Assembly (NCBI RefSeq): GCF_001010285.1
Contig: NZ_CP011104.1
Location: 930,001 to 994,000 of the forward strand
Direction of reading: 5' to 3'
Source: Photorhabdus thracensis
Lineage (GTDB): Bacteria; Pseudomonadota; Gammaproteobacteria; Enterobacterales; Enterobacteriaceae
Length of the DNA stretch: 64,000 bases
The notes under the pieces are model-generated. The model was not told the origin of the DNA. It ran no database searches and was given only the letters and a program-made list of their open reading frames with translations. Below, one piece after another: positions 1-10,029 of the stretch; positions within the stretch are counted from its first letter, which is position 1; the number at the start of each line of letters is the position of its first letter. Position numbers and translations under genes: made by a program.

Positions 1-1
1 T

Positions 2-766
2 CAACTGGGTATCGATTTTTTCAATTGGATGAAATTTGGTATTCCACTGGTTGTTATTCTGATGCCAATGATGATCGGCTTAATGTATCTGATGCTGCGT
101 CCGAATTTGAATCATAAATTCGACATGAAGCTGGAAGAACTGGATTGGACAGGTAAGCGTCTGATTACCATGCTGATTTTTCTGTCAGCTGTGTTCTGCT
201 GGATCTTTAGCTCTGTGATTAGTTCTGCTTTGGGTGGCGTGAAAGATCTGGATACCATTATTGCAATTGGTGCTGCTATTTTGATTGGTATAACCGGTGT
301 AGCGAGTTGGTCCCAAATTCAGAATAACACCGAATGGGGTGTGTTGATGTTGTTCGGTGGTGGTCTGACGTTAAGCGCCATTCTGAAAAACTCAGGCGCC
401 AGTGAGATCATGGCAAACGGTATGGCTGCTACTTTCGGTGCAAGCCACTGGTTTGTGATTATTGTTGCGGTGGCAGCGTTTATCATTTTCTTGACTGAAT
501 TCACCAGTAATACAGCAAGTGCAGCTCTGCTGGTACCAGTATTTGCAACGGTTGCGGAAGCATTGGGTATGCCGGTAATGACTCTGACACTGATTATCGG
601 TTTCGGTGCCTCTTGTGCCTTCATGTTACCGGTGGCAACACCGCCTAACGCCATTGTTTTCGGCTCCGGTTATATCAAACAGGTTGAAATGGTGAGAGTC
701 GGTATGGTTCTGAATATTGCCTGTATCGCTATCATTTCGTTGTTTGCCTGGTTCTTCTGGCTATAA
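2..766 (+). CDS. DASS-family anion:Na+ symporter, C-terminal part
   Basis: The reading frame is open from the left edge, so only the C-terminal 254 or so residues are present and the true start lies outside the window. The protein is very hydrophobic with several membrane helices. It carries the SNT signature in TEFTSNTASAALLVP and a second ATPPNA loop near the end, the paired substrate/sodium motifs of the divalent anion:Na+ symporter family (SLC13/CitT type, inner membrane uptake of di- and tricarboxylates). The specific substrate cannot be read from this fragment. It ends with a helix (MVLNIACIAIISLFAWFFWL), followed by a hairpin shared with the convergent gene. Confidence 0.85.
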   Translation, partial: QLGIDFFNWMKFGIPLVVILMPMMIGLMYLMLRPNLNHKFDMKLEELDWTGKRLITMLIFLSAVFCWIFSSVISSALGGVKDLDTIIAIGAAILIGITGVASWSQIQNNTEWGVLMLFGGGLTLSAILKNSGASEIMANGMAATFGASHWFVIIVAVAAFIIFLTEFTSNTASAALLVPVFATVAEALGMPVMTLTLIIGFGASCAFMLPVATPPNAIVFGSGYIKQVEMVRVGMVLNIACIAIISLFAWFFWL

Positions 767-810
767 CTGAAAATTTAATTGATGTCCTCTGAGCGCGACA
801 ACGAATAATA

Positions 811-838
811 TTCCCCACCTAATGTATTGGGTGGGGAA
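811..838. terminator. bidirectional hairpin between convergent genes
   Basis: A perfect 9-bp stem (TTCCCCACC at 811-819 with GGTGGGGAA at 830-838) encloses a 10-nt loop. It lies between the 3' ends of two convergent genes. There is no long T run on either side, so the terminator role is inferred from position and stem strength. Confidence 0.6.
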
Positions 839-860
839 ATAAAGCCAGAGGGCAAGGCAT

Positions 861-2072
861 TTATATCGAAGAGCTTGCTGAACTTTTGGAACGAGTCAGC
901 CAGAAATCTAATATTGTCAATGTAAGACCGATAACCAATCCCACCGATAACACCATCATGGCTGCGGGGGGACCTCCCTTTGCCAGTCCTATCATTGCTA
1001 ACGGTACCAAGCTCAAAATGCCCAGATTATTAAACGTTTCTGCAAAGGCTAGAACCATACCTTTATTAGCGCTTGCTCTTGTCACCAAAACCACTGTACT
1101 TGAAGGTGCTCCAGCACCAAGCGCGATTCCCCAAAATATCAAACACCCCAATGAGCCGAAGAGCGTAATTGGAACGAGCATGAAAACTGAGATCACACCA
1201 GTTAGTAGCAGACTGACAACGACTAAAATCGCTTCTTCTCGACCGCAAAGTTTGCGAAGCCCACCAGATGAGATATTCCCTATTCCCAGACCGACGCCAA
1301 AGGCTATAACGGTCAAGCCGATTTCGGTTGGACCAAATCCGTACTGTTGACGTAAAACTTCTCCCGACAGAAGAAAAGCAGAGACACCGGCACCATTCCA
1401 GGCCCCTTTTGCAATGAGTGGCCTGACAACCGACCATTGCCGAAACCAGACTAATTGCCGGTTTATAAGTTCTTTTGACGCCATTTGCATCGGAAGACAG
1501 TAAAACCCTGCGATAAATGTGACGGTGCAGCCAAGCGAGCTAAATAAAAAGGGTGCTTGCCAACTAATGAGGTCAGTAAGTATTCCCGCTAAGGCTGGAC
1601 CAAATGCAATACCGAAAGTCATGCCAAGCATAACAACTCCCATTGCTCCAGCCTGGCGGTTATAAGGAACAATATCGGCGATCAAGGCAAATACTGTCGG
1701 TATGATGACCGCTGATGCTATACCGCCAAAAATCCGCAGTGCGATTGCGATTTCAAGAGTGGGTGCAAGAATGATAGCGAGACCATCTACGGCGAAAAAC
1801 AATAAGGAACCCAGAAGCAATCTGCTCCGATTAACACGATCTGAAAAATATCCGAGTACCGGGGCTGCCAGAGCATAGGAAAATGCATAACCAGACACTA
1901 GCCAGGATGCTCCGACGGTAGTCGTTCCGAAGGCTGCTGCCAGAGGGGTAAGCATAGACGATAACATGAATTCGGTCGCGCCGACGAAGAATACGGTGAC
2001 TGAAAGGATAAATAAAAACGTATAGTTTGTATTTTGCCCTAAAGTTGATGGATATTGAGTTTTGCTGTTCAT
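861..2072 (-). CDS. MFS drug/metabolite exporter (DHA1-like)
   Basis: A 403-residue protein with about 12 membrane segments. The first helix pair is followed by the loop GYFSDRVNRSRLLLGSLL, which matches the MFS motif A (GxxxDRxGRR) between helices 2 and 3. RIFGGIASAVIIPTVFALIAD and GMTFGIAFGPALAGIL resemble the helix 4-5 region (motifs B and C) of proton-driven antiporters of the DHA1 group (AraJ/Bcr-like). A role in efflux of a small molecule from the cytoplasm is expected. The exact substrate is unknown. It stands alone, convergent with the anion symporter gene, with about 280 bp of AT-rich DNA upstream. The length is normal for the family. Confidence 0.85.
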   Translation of the reverse strand: MNSKTQYPSTLGQNTNYTFLFILSVTVFFVGATEFMLSSMLTPLAAAFGTTTVGASWLVSGYAFSYALAAPVLGYFSDRVNRSRLLLGSLLFFAVDGLAIILAPTLEIAIALRIFGGIASAVIIPTVFALIADIVPYNRQAGAMGVVMLGMTFGIAFGPALAGILTDLISWQAPFLFSSLGCTVTFIAGFYCLPMQMASKELINRQLVWFRQWSVVRPLIAKGAWNGAGVSAFLLSGEVLRQQYGFGPTEIGLTVIAFGVGLGIGNISSGGLRKLCGREEAILVVVSLLLTGVISVFMLVPITLFGSLGCLIFWGIALGAGAPSSTVVLVTRASANKGMVLAFAETFNNLGILSLVPLAMIGLAKGGPPAAMMVLSVGLVIGLTLTILDFWLTRSKSSASSSI

Positions 2073-2353
2073 AAAGTCAATGCGACTCCGTATTGTAGAT
2101 AGATATTTCGTATATTTCTTGCGATAAAGCGTGATGAACCGGTAACGCGGAAAAGCTGTTGTGAGAGCAATACTATTGATCCATTTCTATAATATGGCTT
2201 GGGTGTTCGTACTTACTCTTAGATAAATATCCTTAAATATATTCAACGAGCATTATTAGCTTACGAGAATATTAACAATGTGGGTACAAAATATGACTCT
2301 ATCCATTTGAAATAGTTAAATTATTTTGAATTGCGCCATATTCTTACTGAAAT

Positions 2354-2800
2354 TTGTCATTTACTATGAGTTCAATTACTAATATTCATAAGACCTTGTG
2401 TGCTGCATCACAGCCTATGTCTGTTTCGGATTTATTAGCGGAGCATCCTTCTATTCCCAGAAGGACTATCCAGCGTTGGCTAGGACAGCTTGTTGAAGAT
2501 GGGAAAGTACACGCTTTAGGAGAAGGACGGGGTCGTCGCTATGTTATTTCTGAGCGAGAAACATTAAAGCAGGTAACAGAAAGATCCGGCGATTTCCCGA
2601 GCTATATTCCATTGTCTGAAGATAGTAAGGATGTTCTCCGTTATATTGATCAACCTATGAAAGCCAGGGTGCCAGTTGGTTATCAACGAGAATTTCTGGA
2701 ATCGTATAAACCCAATGTAACTCATTATCTGTCAGTTCCAATTCGTAATCAGCTTTGGAGAATGGGAGGGAAAACACAGATAATCTTTTCGTTAACTTAA
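2354..2800 (+). pseudogene. Fic-family protein, N-terminal remnant with HTH
   Basis: 148 residues from a TTG at 2354, or 144 from ATG 2366, which I prefer. Residues 10-60 form a winged-helix-like region (SVSDLLAEHPSIPRRTIQRW). The stretch YIDQPMKARVPVGYQREFLE is the recognisable start of the Fic/DOC core in HTH-containing Fic AMP-transferases. The frame then ends at 2800 after LWRMGGKTQIIFSLT. The Fic catalytic loop HPFxxGNGR is absent here and I do not find it downstream, so at least two thirds of the gene is lost. It sits just upstream of the CRISPR-Cas locus and may be a scar of a former defence gene. An intact small regulator is a less likely alternative. Confidence 0.7.
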
Positions 2801-3303
2801 TTAAATTAGTCGTTCGTCTGTGAAAATATTTATATTAATCATTCTATTAAGTTGTTTTTATTCGTAAATTAGCCCCTTCACTATGTTATCGCATCAGGAT
2901 TTAAGCTTGTACCGCTAAAGACTGAATGCGATTCGCGTATGATTGTATTGACATCGCTAAACACCCATCAGTATTTTCATCTCAACTTGGTCAGACATTA
3001 ATATATGCAGGGTTGCCAGCGTAAATGAATCCTTGATGAAACGGTACAAATCTTTCACCTAGTTATCTTTATTTATCAAATGGATGGATAAAGTTAGTCA
3101 CGTTATCAAGTTGTTCCTTGCAATACGATGTCGCTTTAATTCTGGTTTGTGCTTAACAAAGATGAACTTGAAGTTTATCTGTTTAAATAAGGCATCTTTA
3201 TACGGGATTATCCTAAAAAAACAGAAAGTAGTATTTTTTTGATCTAAATTTTCGCATTATGTTCTAAAAGTAGGCAAAAGAAATGTTTAAGTAAGGATTT
3301 TAA
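2801..3303. other. AT-rich intergenic region before cas3
   Basis: About 500 bp with no convincing coding frame. It must hold the promoter of the cas operon. An AAGGA sequence at 3292-3296 is the likely ribosome binding site of cas3. In other enterobacteria the type I-E promoter lies in this position and is silenced by H-NS; the high AT content here would fit, but no specific site is identified. Confidence 0.5.
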
Positions 3304-6021
3304 ATGGAAATACCAATTTATTTTCAATATTGGGGTAAGGCGAAGCGAACATCAGAAGCTGAAAGTACAAATTATCATCTACTTCCTTATCATTGCTTGG
3401 ATGTCGCGGCTGTCGGCATGCAGTTACTTTCTTTAGAAAGATCGCTGATTAAAGATCTCACTAATTTTTTAGCGTTATCGACAAAGCAGTTACAAGGTAT
3501 TGTCTCTTTTGTACTGACGTTGCATGATATTGGTAAATTTGCATCTGCTTTTCAAAAATTATTTTCCAGTCAGTCAGTCGGTCTGTATCAACCTTATTGC
3601 TGTAAAGGCTATGATGGACGTTATTTTTGTCATGACCGTATGGGGCTGTATTTTTGGGAAAATATCAAACCGAAGTTGCTTAAAAAGCTGATTAATATTG
3701 AGGATATTAAACGGAGAGAACAGCAAGAGATTTTCGATACCTTAATGGTGCTGATGGACTGTGTATTAGGACATCATGGTCAGCCAATAGATAAAACAGA
3801 CTATAAAGCTATCGAATATTTTACTGAACCTCATAATCTCAATGCCGCCACACTCTTTGTTCACCATTTAATTGAATTACTCCAACCTGAGTTTCCTATT
3901 GAAAAATTACAATCCAAAGAATGGCGACGGCGATTAGAGCAAGTGAGCTGGCAGTTTGCTGGTATTGCGATATTGGCGGATTGGATTGGTTCTGATAATC
4001 GCTATTTTGTATATCAATCTGAACCTATGCCATTAGCAGATTATTGGCAACATGCTAAAGCCATGGCAAAAAAAGCGGTGATGGCGACAGATTTAGGCAA
4101 GGTGCCGAGAGTAAAGCCATTTATTTCTATTCAGGACTATTACGGTTTTGCTGCGACGCCATTGCAGAAGTGGGCTGAATCAATACCTGTAGATGATTCT
4201 CCTCAACTCTTTATTTTAGAAGATGTTACCGGGGCAGGAAAAACAGAGGCGGCATTAGCGCTAACACATCGTTTAATGCGAAGAAAAGCAGCCGATGGTT
4301 TTTATTTCGGTTTGCCTGACATGACGTCTTCCAACGCAATGTTTCACCGGATTGCTGAATATTATCAGCAAATGCTATCAACAGACGATGGCAATAAACC
4401 AGGTATTATTTTGTCTCATGGTGCACGAGAGATGAATGCTCAATTTCATGAAGCCATTCTGGCGTTAGGTCACCCAGACAGAAGTTATGGTGAAACAGAT
4501 ATCACCACTTCAGCACAATGCAATCAATGGCTGGCGGATCCACGCAAGAAAGCATTGTTAGCGCCTGTTGGAATAGGCGCTATTGATCAGGCTTTATTAG
4601 CTGTATTGCCCAGACGTTATCAGGCCCTGAGATTATTTGGGCTTAATCGTAAGGTATTAATTGTTGATGAAGTTTATGCTGCTGATGAATTTATGTTTAA
4701 TTTATTGGAAAATTTATTAGCTCTGCATCTCTATCAAGGTGGTTCAGCTATTTTGCTGACAGCGACACTGACCCTGAAACAGCGTCAACGTTTAACGGAT
4801 ATTTGGTTGAACGCCGGTGGATTGAGCTCACAATTATTACAAAAAACGGATTTTCCTTTAGCGACAAAAATAAGCTTGAATGCCATATCGCCCGTTATTG
4901 AACAACCGTTATCAAGTCGAAAAGATGTTAGCCGGGAAGTCAAGGTTGATTTCTTAAATAGCTTTGTCTGTTGTGTTGAAAAAGTATTGGCTGCGATTGT
5001 ACAAGGGCAATGTGTCGTTTGGATCCGAAATACAGTAGACGATGCTATTGAGGCTTATCAGACGCTGCAAAGCTTGCTCACTGAACCTGAACGTTGTCTG
5101 TTATTTCATAGCCGGTTTGTATTGCAACACCGGAAAGAAATTGAAAATCATATAATGACTATTTTTGGTAAAAATAGTCATAGTGAGATACGCCGCGGTA
5201 AAGCGTTAATTGCTACACCCGTATTCCAGCAAAGTTTGGATGCTGATGCCGATGTGATGATTTCAGATATTTGTCCTATTGATGATCTGATTCAGCGAGC
5301 AGGGCGTTTGCAACGTCATACTCGTGATAGTGATGGCATTTATCAAAATGGAATTAAAGATTCACGTTCTGCGCCAATACTCTTTATCCATGCGCCTGAT
5401 TGGAAGGAGCAACCCGAATCAGATTGGTTAAGCCATAATTTCCGTAGCACACAATATGTTTATCGTTCGCCTGCACGTTTGTGGTTAAGCATGCGTGTAT
5501 TGAGAAAACTGGGTGCAATACGTATGCCTGCGGAAACCCGTGAGTTAATTGATGCGGTTTATGGTCATGCTTATGAGCAAGCGCCTGAAAAGTTAAAGCG
5601 CCAGGAAAATGTATTAATTGATGAGGAACGAAGTCAGGAAGCCAAAGCGAAGTCTTATTGGTTGCAGTGGCAGTTATATGGTTATTGTGATCGAAGTGCT
5701 GATAATTGGTATGAAGACGATGCCGATATTCATACCCGCTACAGTGATATTGAAACCGTTGAGGTGTTATTACTGAAAAAGACTGATTCAGGACAACTTG
5801 TACCCTGGGTAAATTCCGCCGAATTTTCAGTGTCATTGAGTACGGTTACATTATCTAAAAATAAGTATGCGGATAAATTAGCGCCAATTCCAAGGAAATT
5901 AATTCCCGCTCTCAATGCATTACAACAGAGATATCACCAAATTAGATACTTGCAACCTTGGTTGCCAGAACAGGACCCAAACTTTACTTATTCTTCAACA
6001 ATGGGCTTTCGTGAAAAATAA
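3304..6021 (+). CDS. cas3: Cas3 nuclease-helicase, type I-E
   Basis: 905 residues, the usual length for I-E Cas3. An HD nuclease domain comes first: HDIGKF around residue 74 and HHGQP around 156. The superfamily 2 helicase follows: Walker A GAGKT near residue 310, the DEVYAAD box (family DExH) near 455, TATL about 30 residues later, and QRAGRLQRH (motif VI) near 664. The protein is recruited by the target-bound Cascade complex to unwind and shred invading DNA. All catalytic motifs look intact, so interference could still work even though adaptation genes are lost. The start is ATG 3304 with AAGGA upstream. The gene is followed by casA after 14 bp, in the same operon. Confidence 0.97.
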   Translation: MEIPIYFQYWGKAKRTSEAESTNYHLLPYHCLDVAAVGMQLLSLERSLIKDLTNFLALSTKQLQGIVSFVLTLHDIGKFASAFQKLFSSQSVGLYQPYCCKGYDGRYFCHDRMGLYFWENIKPKLLKKLINIEDIKRREQQEIFDTLMVLMDCVLGHHGQPIDKTDYKAIEYFTEPHNLNAATLFVHHLIELLQPEFPIEKLQSKEWRRRLEQVSWQFAGIAILADWIGSDNRYFVYQSEPMPLADYWQHAKAMAKKAVMATDLGKVPRVKPFISIQDYYGFAATPLQKWAESIPVDDSPQLFILEDVTGAGKTEAALALTHRLMRRKAADGFYFGLPDMTSSNAMFHRIAEYYQQMLSTDDGNKPGIILSHGAREMNAQFHEAILALGHPDRSYGETDITTSAQCNQWLADPRKKALLAPVGIGAIDQALLAVLPRRYQALRLFGLNRKVLIVDEVYAADEFMFNLLENLLALHLYQGGSAILLTATLTLKQRQRLTDIWLNAGGLSSQLLQKTDFPLATKISLNAISPVIEQPLSSRKDVSREVKVDFLNSFVCCVEKVLAAIVQGQCVVWIRNTVDDAIEAYQTLQSLLTEPERCLLFHSRFVLQHRKEIENHIMTIFGKNSHSEIRRGKALIATPVFQQSLDADADVMISDICPIDDLIQRAGRLQRHTRDSDGIYQNGIKDSRSAPILFIHAPDWKEQPESDWLSHNFRSTQYVYRSPARLWLSMRVLRKLGAIRMPAETRELIDAVYGHAYEQAPEKLKRQENVLIDEERSQEAKAKSYWLQWQLYGYCDRSADNWYEDDADIHTRYSDIETVEVLLLKKTDSGQLVPWVNSAEFSVSLSTVTLSKNKYADKLAPIPRKLIPALNALQQRYHQIRYLQPWLPEQDPNFTYSSTMGFREK

Positions 6022-6035
6022 AAGCAGGAGGTGTT

Positions 6036-7637
6036 ATGAACTTAGTTCAGGACCCGTGGTTGCCTTTCCGATTACGTGATGGTAGTGAAAAAGTACTGTC
6101 CATTAATGCGATATGTGACCATGATGTTATGGACTTTGCTTTACCGAGAGCTGATTTTCAGGGAGCGGCTTGTCAATTCGCTATTGGCTTATTGCAAACT
6201 GTTTTTGCGCCGGAAGATCAATATCAATGGCATTCCCTGTATAAAACATCGCCTGACAAGAAAACATTACAACAAGCTTTTGCCAAAGCTGAACATGCTT
6301 TCAATATTACCGGTACAGGGCCCCTTTTTATGCAGGATTTTGATCCTCTGCAAAAGGTAAAATCAACCACTGTCGCTGGACTGTTAATTGAAGCACCAGG
6401 AGCCAATGGCTTAAGGCTGAATACTGATCATTTCATTAAACGTGGCATTGGTGATGTAATGTCTCTTGAAATGGCCGCTTTGGCGCTTTTTACCTTACAA
6501 ATTAACGCGCCATCAGGTGGTGTGGGACATCGGGTCGGGTTGCGGGGGGGAGGGCCATTAACCACGTTAGTGCTGCTGGGCCAGGCTGATGCGACACTAT
6601 GGCAAAAACTATGGTTAAACGTCATTAACCGAAATGAATGGCGTTATTCAGAACCTGATTTAACCAGTGCTCAGGTTTTTCCCTGGTTAGCGCCAACAAA
6701 AGCAAGTGTTAAGGAAGGGACGGAAATTTATTTTTCAGATGTTCATCCCTTGCATATGTATTGGGCAATGCCAAGACGTATACGTCTTGTGGTGGAAGAG
6801 AAGGAACAGGTTTGTAAAATTTCAGGCAAGCGCTCTGCATTAACTGTTTCTGAATATCGCACACAGAATTATGGTGGCAATTATTCAGGTAATTGGTTTC
6901 ACCCATTAACACCCTATAAATGGGACTCAAAAGCAACGGAACATTTATCTGTTAAAGGCCAGCCGGGAGGCGTGACCTACAAAATTTGGGATACTTTGGT
7001 ATTTAGCAGTCATGAAAGAGGGCAAATCTGTGCACCGGTAGTGAGCCATTTTTATTCTTTATGTCGTGATTTTGCTGAACTTCAAAGTACCATGCCTTAT
7101 TTGTGGGTGTTTGGCTACGATATGGATAATATGAAAGCACGTTGCTGGTATTCCGTTATCATGCCGCTGTTTTTTATCTTACCTGAACAGCAGGAAGATA
7201 TTCTGTGCCAAGTTAAAGATCTACAAAAGCTGGCAACTACTATAATTTGGTTATGCCGAAACCAAATAAAAGCTGCCTGGTTTGAAAAGCCCGCAGAGGT
7301 AAAAGGAGACACTTCTTTTATTGACCTTGCTTTTTGGCAACAAAGCGAATCGTTATTTTTTTCAGTGATTCATCAAATTATCGACAATGCACGTTCGAAT
7401 GATCCTTTCCTTACCCCGGAACAGGCCAAACATTGGCTCAATACCTTGCGTCATCTCTGTCTGGATTTATTTGATGAACATGCTGCTTTATCTGAACTTG
7501 GTAATGAGCGTTCAATGGCGAAACGTATAAGAGCGCGTCAGCACTTAATCATGGGGTTATATGGGCAAAAAGCTTTAAGAGAGATCAAAACATTTATTAC
7601 CAATAATCATATTAATTCTGGCAAAGAGGAGGTGTAA
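6036..7637 (+). CDS. casA: CasA/Cse1 (Cas8e), Cascade large subunit
   Basis: 533 residues, typical for Cse1 of type I-E. The N-terminus (MNLVQDPWLPFRLRDGSEKVL) is the characteristic Cse1 start, and the mid-region has the NAPSGGVGHRVGLRGGGPLTT stretch of the family. Cse1 recognises the PAM and recruits Cas3. A GCAGGAGG ribosome binding site precedes the ATG. The stop codon TAA overlaps the ATG of casB (TAATG at 7635-7639), a sign of translational coupling. The frame is uninterrupted and I see no sign of decay. Confidence 0.95.
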   Translation: MNLVQDPWLPFRLRDGSEKVLSINAICDHDVMDFALPRADFQGAACQFAIGLLQTVFAPEDQYQWHSLYKTSPDKKTLQQAFAKAEHAFNITGTGPLFMQDFDPLQKVKSTTVAGLLIEAPGANGLRLNTDHFIKRGIGDVMSLEMAALALFTLQINAPSGGVGHRVGLRGGGPLTTLVLLGQADATLWQKLWLNVINRNEWRYSEPDLTSAQVFPWLAPTKASVKEGTEIYFSDVHPLHMYWAMPRRIRLVVEEKEQVCKISGKRSALTVSEYRTQNYGGNYSGNWFHPLTPYKWDSKATEHLSVKGQPGGVTYKIWDTLVFSSHERGQICAPVVSHFYSLCRDFAELQSTMPYLWVFGYDMDNMKARCWYSVIMPLFFILPEQQEDILCQVKDLQKLATTIIWLCRNQIKAAWFEKPAEVKGDTSFIDLAFWQQSESLFFSVIHQIIDNARSNDPFLTPEQAKHWLNTLRHLCLDLFDEHAALSELGNERSMAKRIRARQHLIMGLYGQKALREIKTFITNNHINSGKEEV

Positions 7638-8218
7638 TGGACAGTAAAACTGAAATTATATTATTGCGTTGGTGGCAAAGTATATCTCTGTCACCAAAAC
7701 AGTTAAAAGAGAAAGATATTATTCCGTCTCCTTCTACGTATAAAGCCCAGTTAAAGCGCTGTGAAAATGTTGAGATGGCGATGTTAACTGAAGGTTTTCG
7801 GGCTTTATGGCTCAGTTTACCTGACGAAATTAGCTTATCCGATAATCCGATAAAAATAGAATATTGGGCCACGATGGCGGCGGTATTAGTTTATGTCAGA
7901 AACAATAATGGTATTAAATTGGCAGTAGCGGCGGGTAAGAAAGGAGGGGGGAATAAACCGATTGTCAGTGAATTGCGTTTTTCACAATTACAAAATGCGA
8001 AAACACCGAACGAGTTATTACATCGATTACGTCGGATCCTACAGCAAGTAAAAGGCAATATTTCTGTTCTGGCTTTAGCTCAGGATATTGAGGAATGGTT
8101 TGCTGAATATGGACAATTACGACCCTGTAAAGCAGATAAGCGTATCAATGTAAAGTGGGTGATGGATTATTACTGTGCCGCCAGTAGTAAATGGGTTGAT
8201 TTATCAGATTCTTATTAA
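7637..8218 (+). CDS. casB: CasB/Cse2, Cascade small subunit
   Basis: 193 residues, close to the usual 160-200 of Cse2. It is basic and mostly helical (for example KKGGGNKPIVSELRFSQL and LHRLRRILQQVKG), as expected for the subunit that lines the displaced strand in Cascade. Identification rests on position between cse1 and cas7 and on the RFSQL/LLHRLRRIL region seen in the family. It starts at the ATG that overlaps the casA stop. The downstream gene follows after 19 bp. Confidence 0.93.
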   Translation: MDSKTEIILLRWWQSISLSPKQLKEKDIIPSPSTYKAQLKRCENVEMAMLTEGFRALWLSLPDEISLSDNPIKIEYWATMAAVLVYVRNNNGIKLAVAAGKKGGGNKPIVSELRFSQLQNAKTPNELLHRLRRILQQVKGNISVLALAQDIEEWFAEYGQLRPCKADKRINVKWVMDYYCAASSKWVDLSDSY

Positions 8219-8237
8219 TGAATTTAGGAGAATGACT

Positions 8238-9272
8238 ATGAGTCAGTTTATTCAATTACACCTATTAACCTCCTATGCACCATCCAATCTTAATCGTGAT
8301 GATTTAGGCCGACCTAAAACAGCGAAAATGGGTGGTTTTGAACGTTTACGTGTGAGTTCTCAAAGTTTGAAACGCCACTGGCGTACCTCTGAATTATTTG
8401 AGCAAGCGTTATCGGAGAATATTGGTATTCGCACAAAGCGCTTCGGTATCAAGGTATTTGAAGCTTTGATCAGTGCCGGCGTGAAAGAGAAATCAGCTAA
8501 AGCATTGGCTGCAAATATTGCCGGTGTTTTTGGCAAAACTAAAAAAGATGCTTTAGAGACTGAACAATTGGCACATATCAGCCCGGCAGAGCAGCGGTCT
8601 GTCATGTCGCTGGTCGCTGTACTGGCAGAAGAAGGCCGGGCGCCAACATCGGAAGAGCTTAATTTGTTAAAAGCTGAACAAACCGCTGTAGATATTGCGT
8701 TGTTTGGTCGAATGTTAGCTTCAAGCCCTGCATTTAACGTCGAAGCCGCTTGCCAGGTTGCTCATGCGATTAGTGTGCACAGTGTTGTCGTTGAAGATGA
8801 TTATTTTACGGCAGTAGATGATTTAAATGATGGTAAAGAAGACACGGGTTCGGCCCATATCGGGGAATCGGGTTTTGCGGCAGCGTTGTTCTACAGTTAT
8901 ATCTGCATTAATAAAACGCAATTAATAGAGAATTTGGATGGTAATAAAGCGCTTGCTAATAAAGCAATTAAAGCATTGACAGAAGCGGCGGTGAAAATCT
9001 CACCGACGGGTAAACAAAGTAGTTTTGCTTCCCGTGCTTATGCCAATTTTGCCCTCGCTGAAAAAGGCGAACAACAACCACGTTCTTTATCTGTCGCATT
9101 TTTAAAACCGATTCATGACAGTGACCAAGGCCCATCGGCAATTCGAGCATTAGAAAGCCAAATGCACAATATTGATCAGGTTTACGGTGCATGTGCCGAT
9201 GCCCGCTATAAATTCAATACATTCACAGGGGAAGGAAGTTTGACAGAGCTGCTTGAATTTATTGCACAGTAA
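8238..9272 (+). CDS. casC: CasC (Cas7e), Cascade backbone
   Basis: 344 residues from ATG 8238. This start is chosen because AGGAG at 8226-8230 lies 7 bases upstream and the protein then begins MSQFIQLHLLTSYAPSNLNR, the normal Cas7e N-terminus (crRNA-binding RRM-like fold). Longer starts would overlap casB by 44 bases without a Shine-Dalgarno site. Six copies of this protein wrap the crRNA in Cascade. The sequence shows the family motifs SQSLKRHWR and the late GKQSSFASRAYANFALAEKG. The frame is intact. Confidence 0.96.
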   Translation: MSQFIQLHLLTSYAPSNLNRDDLGRPKTAKMGGFERLRVSSQSLKRHWRTSELFEQALSENIGIRTKRFGIKVFEALISAGVKEKSAKALAANIAGVFGKTKKDALETEQLAHISPAEQRSVMSLVAVLAEEGRAPTSEELNLLKAEQTAVDIALFGRMLASSPAFNVEAACQVAHAISVHSVVVEDDYFTAVDDLNDGKEDTGSAHIGESGFAAALFYSYICINKTQLIENLDGNKALANKAIKALTEAAVKISPTGKQSSFASRAYANFALAEKGEQQPRSLSVAFLKPIHDSDQGPSAIRALESQMHNIDQVYGACADARYKFNTFTGEGSLTELLEFIAQ

Positions 9273-9282
9273 TGGGGGCAGA

Positions 9283-10029
9283 ATGAAAGCATATTTAGTC
9301 TTTCGATTATATGGCCCGATGGCAAGTTGGGGTCAACCTGCGGTTGGCGGGGAAAGGCCAACGGAATCATATCCTAGCCGATCTGCGATTTTGGGGTTAT
9401 TAGGGGCCGCATTAGGCATTCGACGAGATAATGAGTCTGAATTAGCAAAATTACAAAAAAGTGTGTTGATTGCAATTAAGCAAATTGTTCCCAGTTCTTT
9501 AATGCGTGATTACCATACGACGCAGGTACCAACGCACGAGAATAATGTAATTCACCAGAGCCGTAAAAGCGAATTAAGTTCAGATAAACTGAATACCATA
9601 TTATCTAATCGTGACTATCGCTGTGATGGTATTTGGATCGTTGCCATTGCATTAACCCGGCGAGCTGCTTTTACGCTAGAACAATTACGGGATGCTTTAC
9701 TTAAACCGGTATTTATCCTGCATCTTGGACGTAAATCTTGTCCACCTGCTTTACCTCTCTGCCCTACATTAACAGGGAGATCGACATTAAAATCGGCGTT
9801 GGATACCTCTTTTCCACCACTGATTCATTCTGATAAGGAAGATAAGTTATGGCTGGGAGCAAATGGTCTTGTTACTTATTTTTGGGAAGGAAAAAAAGAT
9901 GAAATTATCGCTTCAAATATTTTAATAAGCCATCCTTGGGATGAGCCGATCAACCGAGGACGTTGGCAATTCAGGCAACGTACTATGTATCAACTTTCTG
10001 TCGAGGAGGGTGTTAATGTATTTGTCTAA
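9283..10029 (+). CDS. casD: CasD (Cas5e), Cascade 5'-handle subunit
   Basis: 248 residues from ATG 9283, ten bases after the casC stop and preceded by GGGGGCAGA. The N-terminus MKAYLVFRLYGPMASWGQ followed by GERPTESYPSRSAILGLLGAALGI is diagnostic of Cas5e, which caps the 5' end of the crRNA. The gene overlaps casE by 14 bases, as is common in this operon. Nothing unusual is seen. Confidence 0.95.
   Translation: MKAYLVFRLYGPMASWGQPAVGGERPTESYPSRSAILGLLGAALGIRRDNESELAKLQKSVLIAIKQIVPSSLMRDYHTTQVPTHENNVIHQSRKSELSSDKLNTILSNRDYRCDGIWIVAIALTRRAAFTLEQLRDALLKPVFILHLGRKSCPPALPLCPTLTGRSTLKSALDTSFPPLIHSDKEDKLWLGANGLVTYFWEGKKDEIIASNILISHPWDEPINRGRWQFRQRTMYQLSVEEGVNVFV

Noticed and set aside
886-1350. 154-codon plus-strand frame
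   Set aside because: Antisense to the MFS exporter; low-complexity composition unlike a real protein.
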